Below, in pieces: positions 25,522-34,514 of a stretch of 64,000 bases of DNA. The stretch covers positions 1 through 64,000 of the forward strand of contig CAYSFT010000005.1 in assembly GCA_964430755.1 (NCBI GenBank), given 5' to 3'. The translations under genes were made by a program, and so were the position numbers. Within the stretch, counting starts at the first letter, position 1; each line of letters opens with the position of its first letter. A model generated the notes under the pieces. The model was not told the DNA's origin. It saw only the letters and a list, made by a program, of their open reading frames with translations, and did no database searches. The DNA comes from Flemingiibacterium sp964430755 (GTDB lineage: Bacteria; Bacillota; Clostridia; Oscillospirales; CAG-272).

Positions 25522-27717
25522 ATGAATCATATTGATAATCTTGAAAAAATGATGGAGCTTATCCGCGAAACCGTTGAAGGCGAGCTCTACACTCCGATGG
25601 ATATGCGCGATATGACCGCCGTTCTATCGCTTGAACCTTATGAATATGACCTTTTTGCCGAGGCTGTCGGTGAGCTGATACGTCTTGGCGAAATATGCGA
25701 AACCAAGCGCGGCAAGCTCATTAAAACGGAAGATTCGGGTTACATTGTCGGCATTTACAAGGCAACAACTCGTGGGTTCGGGTTCCTTCTGCAGGATGAC
25801 GGTGATATTTTTATCTCGCGTGACAACTCAAACGGCGCGATGATGGGTGACCGCGTTATTGTTTCGCTCACAAAAGAAAACGGACACGGTGATCATCGCG
25901 AAGGTGAGGTCATACGCATAACCCAGCGTGCGGTCAGCGAGGTAGTCGGAACACTGCGCATTGTCCGTATGGGTTCTGCAAAGGCGAAGGTTGGTAAATC
26001 GAAGAAAAAAGGAAAAAAGGTTCCCGTCAAAGCGCCACAGACACGTGTGATCGTAACGCCCGATGATCCTAAATTCACCTTTAAGCTCGTGATTCCGACT
26101 GCGCAGGCAAACGGCGCAAAGGATGGCGACAAGGTTCTTGTTCGTATCACGCGTTACCCGAGTGTGAATGATGATAATGCTATGGGAAAGGTGCTTCGCA
26201 TATTCGGAGAGACCGACTCCCGCGCTGCTAATTATCAGGCGATACTATATGCAAACGGCATAAAGACACGTTTCGACGATGCGACGCTTGCAGAGGCACG
26301 TGCGATTATTCCGGGATGCAAGCTTGACGGACGACTTGACCTGCGCGACAAGATAATTTTCACGATTGACGGCGCAGATGCAAAGGACTTTGACGATGCC
26401 ATTTCCATTGAACGCGACGGGGACGGATATCTTCTCGGAGTTCACATTGCGGATGTTGCCGAATACGTAAGGGAGGGCAGCGCTCTTGACGATGAGGCGA
26501 TGCGCCGCGGTACGTCGATATATTTTACCGATAAGGTTGTACCGATGCTTCCCGAAGAACTGTCTAACGGTGTTTGTTCGCTCAATCGTGACAGCGACAA
26601 ATACGCACTCTCCGCGCTTATACGTATTGACAGTGACGGCGGTATAGTTGAAGCGGAGTTTCGCGAATCGGTTATTTCGTCAAAGGTGCGCGGAGTGTAT
26701 CATGAAGTTAACGATGTGATCGAAAACGGTGAAAAATCTGAATATTTCGATAAATATGAATTTTTACTTTCCGATACGTTACCTTTAATGCTGGAGCTTT
26801 ACGAAATACTGCTCGAAAAGTCGCGCAGACGCGGCTCGCTTGAGCTTGAAACAACGGAATCGGTCATTCTTCTCGATGATGAGGGTATGCCTTCCGATAT
26901 TGTTGCACGAGAGCGCGGCATTTCGGAGCGTATGATCGAGCAGTTTATGCTTGCGGCGAATGAGGCGGCGGCTTCTTGGCTCACTTCAATGGCGCTTCCG
27001 TGTGTATTTCGAATCCACGAGGAGCCGTCTGATGAAAAAGTTCAGACGTTTGCGGAGTTTATACACAATTTAGGGCTTGATGTTCGTCCTTTGCGCCGTC
27101 GCAAGCTGTTGCCGTCCTCTTACCGTGACGTTGCCGCCGAAGCTTCTGAAAAGGGACTTTCTGCCGTGGTTACACCGATAATGCTTCGCTCGCTCATGAA
27201 AGCAAAATATTCGCCTGTTGCCGCACCTCATTTCGGACTCGGCTGTGAGCTTTACTGCCATTTCACCTCGCCGATACGCCGCTATCCTGACCTTGCCGTA
27301 CACCGCATTATCAAGGCGGCACTTCATGGCGGTATTGACGATACGACGCTCGAAAAATATGAAGCGTTTGCCGCAAAGGCTGCCGAGGAGTCGAGCGAAA
27401 ACGAGCTTCGTGCGCTTAATGCCGAGCGCGATATTGAGGATCTTTACAAGGTTATTTTCATGTCCGACAAGGTTGGCATGGAGTTTGAGGGAATTATAAG
27501 CTCGGTTACGGGATTTGGTATGTTTGTGGAGCTTGAAAACACCTGTGAGGGTCTGGTTGCGATAAATACGATGCGTGGATGGTATGAGTTTGATGAGAAA
27601 TCGCGTCGTCTGATTGGTGATTGCGGTAAGAGCTATTCGCTTGGACAGCGTGTGAAAATTATTGTTGACGACTGCGACATAGTTTCAAGGCGGGTTGACT
27701 TTTTACTTGTGGAGTAA
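25522..27717 (+). CDS. rnr: Ribonuclease R
   Basis: The 731-residue 3'-5' exoribonuclease starts at ATG 25522 (GAGGT before it); the longer frame to 25483 lies in the hairpin. In order: an N-terminal winged-helix-like region, cold-shock OB domains with a Lys-rich insert (KSKKKGKKVPVK), the RNB catalytic domain with DGADAKDFDDA from about residue 283 (metal-binding Asp residues), and a C-terminal S1 domain (~650-731). It degrades structured RNA and takes part in RNA quality control. The position after secG is common in Firmicutes, although smpB/ssrA do not follow here. Its last 15 bases overlap the end of the convergent gene. Confidence 0.93.
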   Translation: MNHIDNLEKMMELIRETVEGELYTPMDMRDMTAVLSLEPYEYDLFAEAVGELIRLGEICETKRGKLIKTEDSGYIVGIYKATTRGFGFLLQDDGDIFISRDNSNGAMMGDRVIVSLTKENGHGDHREGEVIRITQRAVSEVVGTLRIVRMGSAKAKVGKSKKKGKKVPVKAPQTRVIVTPDDPKFTFKLVIPTAQANGAKDGDKVLVRITRYPSVNDDNAMGKVLRIFGETDSRAANYQAILYANGIKTRFDDATLAEARAIIPGCKLDGRLDLRDKIIFTIDGADAKDFDDAISIERDGDGYLLGVHIADVAEYVREGSALDDEAMRRGTSIYFTDKVVPMLPEELSNGVCSLNRDSDKYALSALIRIDSDGGIVEAEFRESVISSKVRGVYHEVNDVIENGEKSEYFDKYEFLLSDTLPLMLELYEILLEKSRRRGSLELETTESVILLDDEGMPSDIVARERGISERMIEQFMLAANEAAASWLTSMALPCVFRIHEEPSDEKVQTFAEFIHNLGLDVRPLRRRKLLPSSYRDVAAEASEKGLSAVVTPIMLRSLMKAKYSPVAAPHFGLGCELYCHFTSPIRRYPDLAVHRIIKAALHGGIDDTTLEKYEAFAAKAAEESSENELRALNAERDIEDLYKVIFMSDKVGMEFEGIISSVTGFGMFVELENTCEGLVAINTMRGWYEFDEKSRRLIGDCGKSYSLGQRVKIIVDDCDIVSRRVDFLLVE

Positions 27718-28128
27718 AGCAAGAATTGCCGCGCTTATCGCCGTTTCGGACGGTTCGTCGGATGAGCCGAGTCCGCCGTGACGGTATATTGCTTGTGCGA
27801 GTGTGATGCCAAGCTCGCGGCTTTCCGTGACGATTTCACTGCAGATATCGAAAATATCAAGCTCGACTTTGGCATTTGCTTCACCGTAACGTGCGAGGAG
27901 GATTATTTCTTCGCCGTCTGCGTCTATGCCGAGGGTTTGAAGAGTTACGGGATCGCAGAAATCGAGCGTCGGGAGCTTGTTTTCGGTGCGGTATTTATCA
28001 AGTGCTTCGAGGAGCTTTGGCGATAGTGTTGTCTCGTTTTCGTCTGTGAAACCAAGCTTTATCAATGCTTCGGAAAGCTCCGGGACAAGCGGGGAAGCTT
28101 CGTCTTGCAAGATTATTCCGTAGTTCAT
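27703..28128 (-). CDS. Small protein with peptidoglycan-binding-like and SleB-like segments
   Basis: I start at 28128 (MNYGIILQDEAS); the longer frame runs through hairpins and lacks a ribosome site. Of 141 residues, ~12-62 resemble a PG_binding_1 helix bundle (ALIKLGFTDEN, LLEALDKYRTENKLP, DPVTLQTLGI). The rest recalls the cortex hydrolase SleB/Hydrolase_2 core (IILLARYGEANAKVELDIFD, compare LLARxxYGEARGE), keeping the Glu of the YGEA motif but much shortened. There is no signal peptide. It may be a degenerate or regulatory relative of a cell-wall hydrolase. The assignment is tentative. Confidence 0.45.
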   Translation of the reverse strand: MNYGIILQDEASPLVPELSEALIKLGFTDENETTLSPKLLEALDKYRTENKLPTLDFCDPVTLQTLGIDADGEEIILLARYGEANAKVELDIFDICSEIVTESRELGITLAQAIYRHGGLGSSDEPSETAISAAILALLHK

Positions 28129-28434
28129 TATTATGATCCATTGCTTTCGCTTTGCGAAAGCTTCCTTTCTATCCTTGTTGGGGCGCGGTTGGCGCAGCCA
28201 AATCTCGGTCTGTGACCGATATAGAGTCACAAAAGGTAGTTTGAAAATTTATTTTTCAAGCTTTTTCTCCTGTTTTTATTTGCATGGATAGTTTTCTCTT
28301 GTCTCGTTTATTTATTTGATGTAATTTTTTACGGTATAAATATCAGATAATTTACAATTACCCCTTGAAGCCTTATTAAAAAGGTGATATAATTTTATTG
28401 AATGTTATTACAACCGAGGAGCGTTGTCATCACG
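28129..28434. other. Intergenic region with three hairpins and a promoter
   Basis: Three perfect short hairpins follow one another: GCTTTCGC/GCGAAAGC (28143-28161), TTGGC/GCCAA (28189-28201) and TCGGTC/GACCGA (28205-28219). They would form a structured leader of the minus-strand gene 27703-28128. A plus-strand promoter lies at 28365-28393. Confidence 0.5.
28365..28393 (+). promoter_or_regulatory. Promoter of the DUF1934-holA-rnmV-gtrA cluster
   Basis: TTGAAG (28365-28370), 17-base spacer, TATAAT (28388-28393). Confidence 0.65.
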
Positions 28435-28932
28435 ATGAAAAAAGAAAAAAAGGTAATGATAAACATAAAATCGGCACATTTTACGCCGAATGAAAACTAT
28501 ATAAAAAATATGTCAATTGTAGACGCTTTCGCTCCTGCGAATTTCGATGCGGTTGACGCACAGCGTATTGATATCGACTATGAGGGCGTGCTTTACGTCA
28601 GCGATGGCAGACTCACCGTTAAATACGATGAATCTGAGCTTACGGGTATGGTCGGCGCGGTTACGGAGATTTCGTTTGCACTTGACGAGCCGGGAATTGT
28701 TATGATGAACCGTTCGGGCGCTGTACGCGGTTCGCTCTGCTTTGAGATGGGCTCGCGAATCGACTGCGTTCAGGATACCGGCGATATGATTCTCTCGTTT
28801 GTTGTTGACACGGAGGCACTTCAGAACGAGCTTTCGGAAGATGGCGGAGAACTTAAAATCGGATACTGTATGGAATTTCGCGGAAGTCCGGTACAGCGTT
28901 CGCTCATGCACATCACGGTGAGCGTATCATGA
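28435..28932 (+). CDS. DUF1934 (YwiB-like) beta-barrel protein
   Basis: The 165-residue protein matches the DUF1934 pattern: an initial INIKS strand, YEGxLYVSDGRLTVKYDESELTGM, VMMNRSGAVRGSLCFEMG, and a final GGELKIGYCM strand. The family adopts a lipocalin-like barrel and has no settled function. ATG 28435 is chosen (MKKEKKVMINIKS); an alternative start at 28456 is possible. Its stop overlaps the holA start (ATGA at 28929), so translation is coupled. Confidence 0.8.
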   Translation: MKKEKKVMINIKSAHFTPNENYIKNMSIVDAFAPANFDAVDAQRIDIDYEGVLYVSDGRLTVKYDESELTGMVGAVTEISFALDEPGIVMMNRSGAVRGSLCFEMGSRIDCVQDTGDMILSFVVDTEALQNELSEDGGELKIGYCMEFRGSPVQRSLMHITVSVS

Positions 28933-30005
28933 GTGACAAGCCGAAAAAAGCGATAACTGCCGAGCAGTACAGACGCGACTTCAAGAATATAAAGCCGGGT
29001 GCGTATCTTTTTTACGGAAGCGAGAACTTTATAAAGCTTCGTGAGCTGAAGAATCTGCGCAAAAAAATATGTACGGATGAAAATTTTGAAGTGTTTAATC
29101 ATTTTGTTTTCACAAGGGATAATTACAGCGCGGAGGCGGTTTATTCGGCGGTGCTTTCGATGCCGATGATGAGCGATTACAAGCTTATTGAGCTTTATGA
29201 GATCCCGTTTGCGGAATATCGCAAAAAAGAGGACACCGAGGGACTTGAAGCTGCACTTGCAGCTGTCAGCGAGAGCGAAGACACGGTGCTTATTATATAC
29301 ACAACACCAGAAAACTTTGATCCCGGCGAGACAAAAACTCCGTCTGCACTGATGAAAATGTTTTCGAAATATGCAACGCCGGTTGAGTTTGCCCATGAAA
29401 CGACGGGACGCATTGTGCAGTGGGTTCAGAAGCATTTCACGTCCGACCGTATAGTTGCCGAGATACCGGAATGCAGTTATTTAATCGAGCTTGTAGGACA
29501 TGACATGACAACCCTTTCGGGCGAGATTGAAAAGCTTTGTGCGTATCTTCATTATAAGGAACGCGATAAGCTTATGAGGGCGGATATAGAGCTTGTCTGT
29601 CCGCACAATAAGGAAATCGGCGCATTTGATTTTGCCGATGCGATACTCGACGGAAACAACGAAAAGGCATTTTACATTCTCGGCGACATGAAGCTGAAAA
29701 ATGAGCCGGTGCCGGTTATTCTCGGCAGTATCATTAAAATTTACACTGATCTTTACTCTCTGAAGCATTACGCCGACGCCGGTATAAGTGCAGACGATGC
29801 GGCGAAAAAGCTCGGGCTTCATCCGTATGTTGCAAAGCTGCGTATGGGCAAGGCGAAGATGTGTGAGAAAAAAATGCTTGAAGCAATTATCACGCTTTGT
29901 TCGGACACCGATGCAAGCCTTAAATCAAGCGCGGTTGATGATTATCTGATACTTGAACGGCTTATCGTTCAGGCGTCACAATATCGTAAAAGGAAAATAT
30001 TTTAA
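28929..30005 (+). CDS. holA: DNA polymerase III subunit delta
   Basis: The 358-residue protein is the clamp-loader delta subunit, which opens the beta clamp during DNA replication. It has the typical start (AYLFYGSENFIKLRELKNLRKK), a degenerate AAA+ domain without a P-loop, SELSGEIEKL-like TTLSGEIEKLC, and the C-terminal collar domain (LGLHPYVAKLRMGKAK). Length is normal. Its start overlaps the DUF1934 stop and its stop is 1 base before the rnmV start codon. Confidence 0.9.
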   Translation: MSDKPKKAITAEQYRRDFKNIKPGAYLFYGSENFIKLRELKNLRKKICTDENFEVFNHFVFTRDNYSAEAVYSAVLSMPMMSDYKLIELYEIPFAEYRKKEDTEGLEAALAAVSESEDTVLIIYTTPENFDPGETKTPSALMKMFSKYATPVEFAHETTGRIVQWVQKHFTSDRIVAEIPECSYLIELVGHDMTTLSGEIEKLCAYLHYKERDKLMRADIELVCPHNKEIGAFDFADAILDGNNEKAFYILGDMKLKNEPVPVILGSIIKIYTDLYSLKHYADAGISADDAAKKLGLHPYVAKLRMGKAKMCEKKMLEAIITLCSDTDASLKSSAVDDYLILERLIVQASQYRKRKIF

Positions 30006-30006
30006 A

Positions 30007-30603
30007 GTGAGTGACAAGTTAAAGATTGATATTCCCATCGCGGTTGAAGGGAAGTATGACAAAATAAAGGTGGCGTCCGTTGCCAATGCCAATATTATCA
30101 CGACGGACGGCTTCGGCGTTTTTGCATCCGAGGAAAAAGCGGCACTAATACGACGTCTTGCCGAGCCTCGCGGAATAATCGTGCTAACTGATTCAGACGG
30201 TGCGGGACTTGTGATACGTAATTATTTCAATCGCGTACTGCCAAAAGACAAGCGGTATCACTTGTATATACCGCAGATCGAGGGCAAGGAAAAACGTAAA
30301 AAAACGCCGTCCAAAGCCGGTACACTCGGGGTTGAGGGAATGGAAGCGGAACTGCTTCGCGGTATACTTGCGCCGTTCGAGAGCGGAACTGAGGTTAAAC
30401 TAAATGAACGTGAGCTGACGAAAACCGATTTCTTTGCTGACGGTCTTTCGGGCAGCGACGATTCGGCAAACAAGCGCGCACGTCTTTGCAGATATCTTTC
30501 GCTTCCCGATAATATGTCGGCGAATGCACTGCTTGCCGCGATAAATATGCTCGGCGAGGTCGGGCAATATGAGGAGTTTATAAAAAATGATGGGGAAAAT
30601 TAA
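30007..30603 (+). CDS. rnmV: Ribonuclease M5 (5S rRNA maturation)
   Basis: The 198-residue protein starts at GTG 30007, one base after the holA stop, behind AAAAGGAAAA; the frame upstream of it lies in holA. An N-terminal Toprim domain has the catalytic Glu in AVEGKYDK, TTDGFGVF, and the Asp pair in LTDSDGAGLVIRN. RNase M5 trims both ends of 5S rRNA precursor in low- and mid-GC Gram-positive bacteria. The last 17 bases overlap the gtrA-like gene in another frame. Confidence 0.88.
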   Translation: MSDKLKIDIPIAVEGKYDKIKVASVANANIITTDGFGVFASEEKAALIRRLAEPRGIIVLTDSDGAGLVIRNYFNRVLPKDKRYHLYIPQIEGKEKRKKTPSKAGTLGVEGMEAELLRGILAPFESGTEVKLNERELTKTDFFADGLSGSDDSANKRARLCRYLSLPDNMSANALLAAINMLGEVGQYEEFIKNDGEN

Positions 30604-31045
30604 AGCGTTATTTCAAAAATACCGCGAGCTTATCATGTACGTAATATTTGGTGGACTGACAACGGTGGTCAACTGGTTTTTCTATTATATCGTTCCTCAC
30701 TCGGAAGACCCGATTGCGTCGTTTGTGATTTTTGGCAAGGAGCTTTTCCTTTCCGAATGGCTTATTGCCCAGGTGATTGCGTGGGTTGCGGCGGTTATAT
30801 TTGCTTTTGTTGTTAATAAGATATTCGTTTTTGAAGATAAAGACAACAGTGCCAAAGCCATTTTTCGTCAGATATGGCAGTTCGTCAGCGTGCGTATTGC
30901 GTCGTTTCTAATCGAAACCTTACTTATGTGGGTTCTCATTGATATTCTCGGGTTTAGCACAAATATCGCAAAGATACCTGTTGCGGTGCTGACTGTTGTT
31001 ATTAACTATATAGCGTCTAAATTACTTATTTTCAAAAAGAGGTAA
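30587..31045 (+). CDS. GtrA family membrane protein
   Basis: The 152-residue protein has four membrane segments (IMYVIFGGLTTVVNWFFYY, WLIAQVIAWVAAVIFAFVVN, ASFLIETLLMWVLIDIL, VAVLTVVINYIASKLLIF) and the GtrA hallmarks GGLTTVVNW and VVNKIFVF. GtrA proteins are thought to flip polyprenyl-linked sugars or help glycosylate wall polymers. ATG 30587 and 30590 are both possible, with GAGGAG at 30571-30576. It overlaps rnmV, so it is likely expressed with it. Confidence 0.85.
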   Translation: MMGKIKALFQKYRELIMYVIFGGLTTVVNWFFYYIVPHSEDPIASFVIFGKELFLSEWLIAQVIAWVAAVIFAFVVNKIFVFEDKDNSAKAIFRQIWQFVSVRIASFLIETLLMWVLIDILGFSTNIAKIPVAVLTVVINYIASKLLIFKKR

Positions 31046-31053
31046 TTCCTGTA

Positions 31054-33312
31054 ATGAAACTAAAATTTACCGTTGAGGGAATGAGCTGTGCCGCTTGTTC
31101 GGCATCGGTTGAGCGCGTTACAAAGCGTATAGAGGGCGTTAATGAGGCAAGTGTAAATCTTCTTGCAAAAACGCTTATTGTTGAGGCTGACGAAATCCCC
31201 GAGCTTTCAGATAAGATTTGCGAGGCGATTTCCAAGGCAGGATTTTCAGCTGTACCTATGGTTGAAAAGACACCCGAAGTGAAAAAAACAGCCGAAAAAG
31301 ATGGAGAAGATGCGGGTAAAGCATCACGCGAGATGAAGGTTCGTCTTTTTGCTTCGATCGGTTTTCTTCTTGTGCTCATGTATATTTCAATGGGACACAT
31401 GATCGGTCTGCCGACACCTCATTTTTTCCATGGAGAAGAAAATGCGCTGATCTTCGCGTTCACGCAGTTTCTTTTAACCTTGCCGGTTATGTACCTGAAC
31501 CGAAAATTCTATATTGTCGGATTTAAGGCACTCTTCCACCGCTCACCCAATATGGACTCGCTCGTTGCGGTTGGTTCTGCGGCGGCGGTGATATACGGTA
31601 TCGTTGCGATATTTATGATCGGTTACGGTCTCGGTCACGGCGATATGGAAACTGTTCATCACTATGCGTCGAATCTTTATTTTGAGTCTGCGGCGATGAT
31701 ACTCACGCTTGTGACTGTCGGAAAATTTTTAGAGGAACGCTCCAAAAACAAGACCGGTGCGGCGATTGAACGTCTTAATAAGCTTGCTCCCGACACTGCG
31801 AGCGTTGAGCGCGACGGACGTGTAATTGAGATCAAAACATCAGAGCTTGTTATTGGAGATATAATCATTATACGTCCGGGCGAATCCTTGCCTGCGGACG
31901 GTGTTATCGTTGAGGGCTCATCGGCTCTTGATGAAGCGGCGTTGACGGGCGAATCCATCCCTGTTGAAAAATCGGTTGGAGACAGTGTTATGAGTGCGAC
32001 CATCAACAAAAACGGCAGCTTTAAGTACCGTGCCGAAAAGGTCGGCGGCGAGACTGCACTTGCGAAGATAATCGAGCTTGTACGTGACGCAGGTGCGACA
32101 AAGGCGCCGATTGCGAAGCTTGCCGACAAGGTAAGCGGTGTGTTTGTTCCGATCGTAATGTCTATTGCGCTTGTGACGTTTGCCATTTGGCTGATACTCG
32201 GAAAAAACTTTGATTTTGCGCTTTCATGCGGAATTTCGGTGCTGGTTATTTCCTGCCCGTGTGCGCTCGGACTTGCGACTCCGGTTGCGGTTACCGTTGC
32301 AATTGGCAGAATGGCTGAGCGCGGAATACTTGTAAAAAGTGCCGAGGCTCTTGAGGTTTTACACGATGTAAAGACTGTTGCTCTTGATAAAACCGGTACG
32401 GTTACCGAGGGTAAGCCAACTGTGACCGATATAATCGCAGACGATGAGGACAATCTTCTTAATATTGCGGCTTCCCTTGAAGCTCCGAGCGAACATCCGC
32501 TTGCCGGTGCGATTCTCGAATATTGCAAAAATAACGGTGCGAGCTCAGAGTCCGTGTCGGAATTTGCCGCTGTCTCGGGACGCGGTGTCACAGCTTTGAT
32601 AGGCGGTAAACGTGCATTTTCGGGCAACGCTGTGTATATGCGCGAGCAGGGAATGGTTACCGATAAATACGATGCTGACCTTTCAGCTCTTGCGAGCGAG
32701 GGAAAGACACCGATGCTCTTTGCGCTTGACGGCGAAATTATTGGTGTTATTGCCGTTGCTGACGTGATAAAGCAGGATGCGCCCGATGCTATTGCAAGGC
32801 TTGGTAAAATGGGTGTTTCGACAATGATGCTGACAGGCGATAACAAGATTACCGCCGCGGCTATTGCAAAAAAAGCCGGTATAACCGATGTCAGCGCGGA
32901 GGTGCTTCCGGGTGACAAAGAGCGTATTGTTTCCTCGCTTATGAATGACGGCAAAAAGGTTGCATTTGTCGGCGACGGCATCAACGATTCGCCTGCTCTC
33001 ACACGAGCCGATGTTGGTATTGCCATAGGTTCGGGCGCGGATATCGCCATTGATTCGGCGGATATCGTTTTAATGAAAAACGAGCTTTCCGATGTTCCTG
33101 CGGCAATTGAATTTTCGCGTCTTACACTTCGCAATATCAAGCAGAATCTTTTCTGGGCATTTTTCTATAATACGCTCGGTATTCCGATTGCGGCAGGTGT
33201 TTTGTCAGGTTTTGGTATCGTGCTTTCGCCGATGATCGGTGCGGCGGCAATGAGTCTTTCCTCACTGTTCGTTGTGACGAATGCACTGCGGCTTTACAGA
33301 ACTAAGGTTTAA
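31054..33312 (+). CDS. copA: Copper-exporting P1B-type ATPase
   Basis: The 752-residue membrane pump has one N-terminal heavy-metal domain (Cys12 and Cys15 in GMSCAAC), the A-domain TGES, the CPC metal-binding motif in the membrane (Cys401 and Cys403), the phosphorylation motif DKTGT at Asp445, SEHPL of the nucleotide domain, GDGIND, and the C-terminal helices NxxxYN and MSxSS. The CPC signature fits export of Cu(I), possibly silver. The HMA chaperone gene follows after 23 bases. No CsoR or CopY regulator is visible beside it, so control is unclear. Confidence 0.93.
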   Translation: MKLKFTVEGMSCAACSASVERVTKRIEGVNEASVNLLAKTLIVEADEIPELSDKICEAISKAGFSAVPMVEKTPEVKKTAEKDGEDAGKASREMKVRLFASIGFLLVLMYISMGHMIGLPTPHFFHGEENALIFAFTQFLLTLPVMYLNRKFYIVGFKALFHRSPNMDSLVAVGSAAAVIYGIVAIFMIGYGLGHGDMETVHHYASNLYFESAAMILTLVTVGKFLEERSKNKTGAAIERLNKLAPDTASVERDGRVIEIKTSELVIGDIIIIRPGESLPADGVIVEGSSALDEAALTGESIPVEKSVGDSVMSATINKNGSFKYRAEKVGGETALAKIIELVRDAGATKAPIAKLADKVSGVFVPIVMSIALVTFAIWLILGKNFDFALSCGISVLVISCPCALGLATPVAVTVAIGRMAERGILVKSAEALEVLHDVKTVALDKTGTVTEGKPTVTDIIADDEDNLLNIAASLEAPSEHPLAGAILEYCKNNGASSESVSEFAAVSGRGVTALIGGKRAFSGNAVYMREQGMVTDKYDADLSALASEGKTPMLFALDGEIIGVIAVADVIKQDAPDAIARLGKMGVSTMMLTGDNKITAAAIAKKAGITDVSAEVLPGDKERIVSSLMNDGKKVAFVGDGINDSPALTRADVGIAIGSGADIAIDSADIVLMKNELSDVPAAIEFSRLTLRNIKQNLFWAFFYNTLGIPIAAGVLSGFGIVLSPMIGAAAMSLSSLFVVTNALRLYRTKV

Positions 33313-33335
33313 AATAATTAAAAGGAGATATTATC

Positions 33336-33539
33336 ATGAAAAAAATAATCAAAATAGACGGTATGCACTGTTCACACTGCTTAACTCGTGTTGCAAACGC
33401 ACTTGCGGCACTTGGGCTCAAAGCAAATGTAACGCTTCCCGACGGTATTGCCACGGTTGAGGGAGATAACATTCTCGAGGATAAGGTACTGCGTGATGCC
33501 ATTGAAGATCTCGGCTTCGAGGTTGTTGAGATCAAATAA
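33336..33539 (+). CDS. copZ: Copper chaperone (HMA domain)
   Basis: The 67-residue protein is a single heavy-metal-associated domain with metal-binding Cys12 and Cys15 in GMHCSHC, ending ALEDLGF-like AIEDLGFEVVEIK. It should carry Cu(I) to the pump encoded just upstream. AAAAGGAG precedes the start. Confidence 0.88.
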   Translation: MKKIIKIDGMHCSHCLTRVANALAALGLKANVTLPDGIATVEGDNILEDKVLRDAIEDLGFEVVEIK

Positions 33540-33550
33540 CATAATTAAAA

Positions 33551-33570
33551 GGGACGCCGATAAGCGTCCC
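33551..33570. terminator. Bidirectional terminator between copZ and hpf
   Basis: GGGACGC/GCGTCCC, a 7-bp perfect stem with a 6-base loop; CTCTCTTTG follows on plus, TTTTAATTAT on minus. Confidence 0.7.
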
Positions 33571-33589
33571 GCTCTCTTTGGATATTGGG

Positions 33590-34102
33590 TTATTTCTGCG
33601 GAACTATAACGCCATAGTCGCCATCGTTGCGGCGGTAGACAACATTGACCTCGCCGGTTGCGGAGTCGGAATAGAGGAAGAAGCTGTGTCCGAGCAGGTT
33701 CATCTGGAGTATTGCTTCTTCGGGGGTCATAGGATGCAGGGTAAATTCTTTCTTGCGGATGATCGGTTCATCATCAAACGGTTCTTCGAGAATTTCAGTT
33801 ACAGCAGTTTCACGTAAACGCTTTTCAAGACGGGTTTTATTCTTGCGTATCTGACGTTCGATTGCCGCAACCGCGAGGTCGAGGGCATTGCGGAAGGTTT
33901 CATCGGATTCTTCGCCGCGGTAGATCATGCCGCCTGCCATGATGGTTACTTCCACGCGCTCACGGTTCTTCTGTACGGAGAGTTTGACGGTTGCCGTGGG
34001 CTCATCGCGGAAGAACTTGTCGAACTTGGCAAGCTTCGCCTCTGCAATAGGCTTGAAATCTTCGGGAACACTTAAATGTCTGCCAACGTAGGTAATAATC
34101 AT
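33590..34102 (-). CDS. hpf: Ribosome hibernation-promoting factor, long form
   Basis: The 170-residue protein has an N-terminal S30AE domain (MIITYVGRHLSVPEDFKP, ending near residue 100) and a C-terminal dimerisation domain (VRKKEF-like IIRKKEFTLHPMTPEEAILQMNLLGHSFFLY). Long HPF binds the 30S subunit and joins two ribosomes into 100S dimers in stationary phase. The start at 34102 follows AAAGGTGGAG; the frame extends upstream to 34135 without a site. A palindrome next to the promoter (34138-34153) could be a control element. Confidence 0.93.
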   Translation of the reverse strand: MIITYVGRHLSVPEDFKPIAEAKLAKFDKFFRDEPTATVKLSVQKNRERVEVTIMAGGMIYRGEESDETFRNALDLAVAAIERQIRKNKTRLEKRLRETAVTEILEEPFDDEPIIRKKEFTLHPMTPEEAILQMNLLGHSFFLYSDSATGEVNVVYRRNDGDYGVIVPQK

Positions 34103-34137
34103 AAACTCTCCACCTTTTATATTTGATTTTCGCAAGT

Positions 34138-34175
34138 GAGATATGTTTATCTCTCATCTGCATATATAGTATACC
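34138..34175 (-). promoter_or_regulatory. Probable hpf promoter with palindrome
   Basis: On the minus strand, TATACT at 34168-34173 (or the overlapping TATATA) may be the -10 element. Downstream of it, GAGATA/TATCTC (34138-34153, 4-base loop) would lie near the transcript start. Confidence 0.4.
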
Positions 34176-34263
34176 ATATTTTGAGTGAAAAATCAACACC
34201 TTTGGCGAAAATCTTTTATAATATTTTATGAACATTTACCATAAAAATGTTACATTTGATTTT

Positions 34264-34453
34264 GCAAGAAATCTTGCGTTTTTTATTGACAGAAACCACC
34301 TTAATATGGTATAATATATAGGTACAGTTCTGTTTTCACACCTGTATGGCTCGGCAATTTTTATGAGCATTATTTTTTTGCGGCATATGTCCCAAATGGG
34401 ATATAAAAAGTCGCGAATACACGTTGACACTTGTTTTACCGAAATGGTAAACT
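34264..34453 (+). promoter_or_regulatory. Two promoters and palindromic operators before the beta-propeller gene
   Basis: Promoter 1: TTGACA 34286-34291, 18-base spacer, TATAAT 34310-34315, with a perfect palindrome GCAAGA-AA-TCTTGC (34264-34277) just upstream. Promoter 2: TTGACA 34424-34429, 18-base spacer, TAAACT 34448-34453, with TTTACC-GAAAT-GGTAAA (34434-34450) in its spacer and touching the -10, a good repressor-site geometry. A third inverted repeat, CCC-AAAT-GGG (34391-34400), lies between them. The rest of the 34103-34514 gap holds no gene. Confidence 0.6.
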
Positions 34454-34514
34454 GTCTGTGTATGCATATTAAGCAGCATATATATTACAGTGAAACATTT
34501 AAGGAGATACAACA

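Noticed and set aside
31677..33140. A 487-codon minus-strand frame opposite copA
   Set aside because: Shadow of copA codon use; Ser/Thr/Ile-rich, no motifs and no ribosome site.
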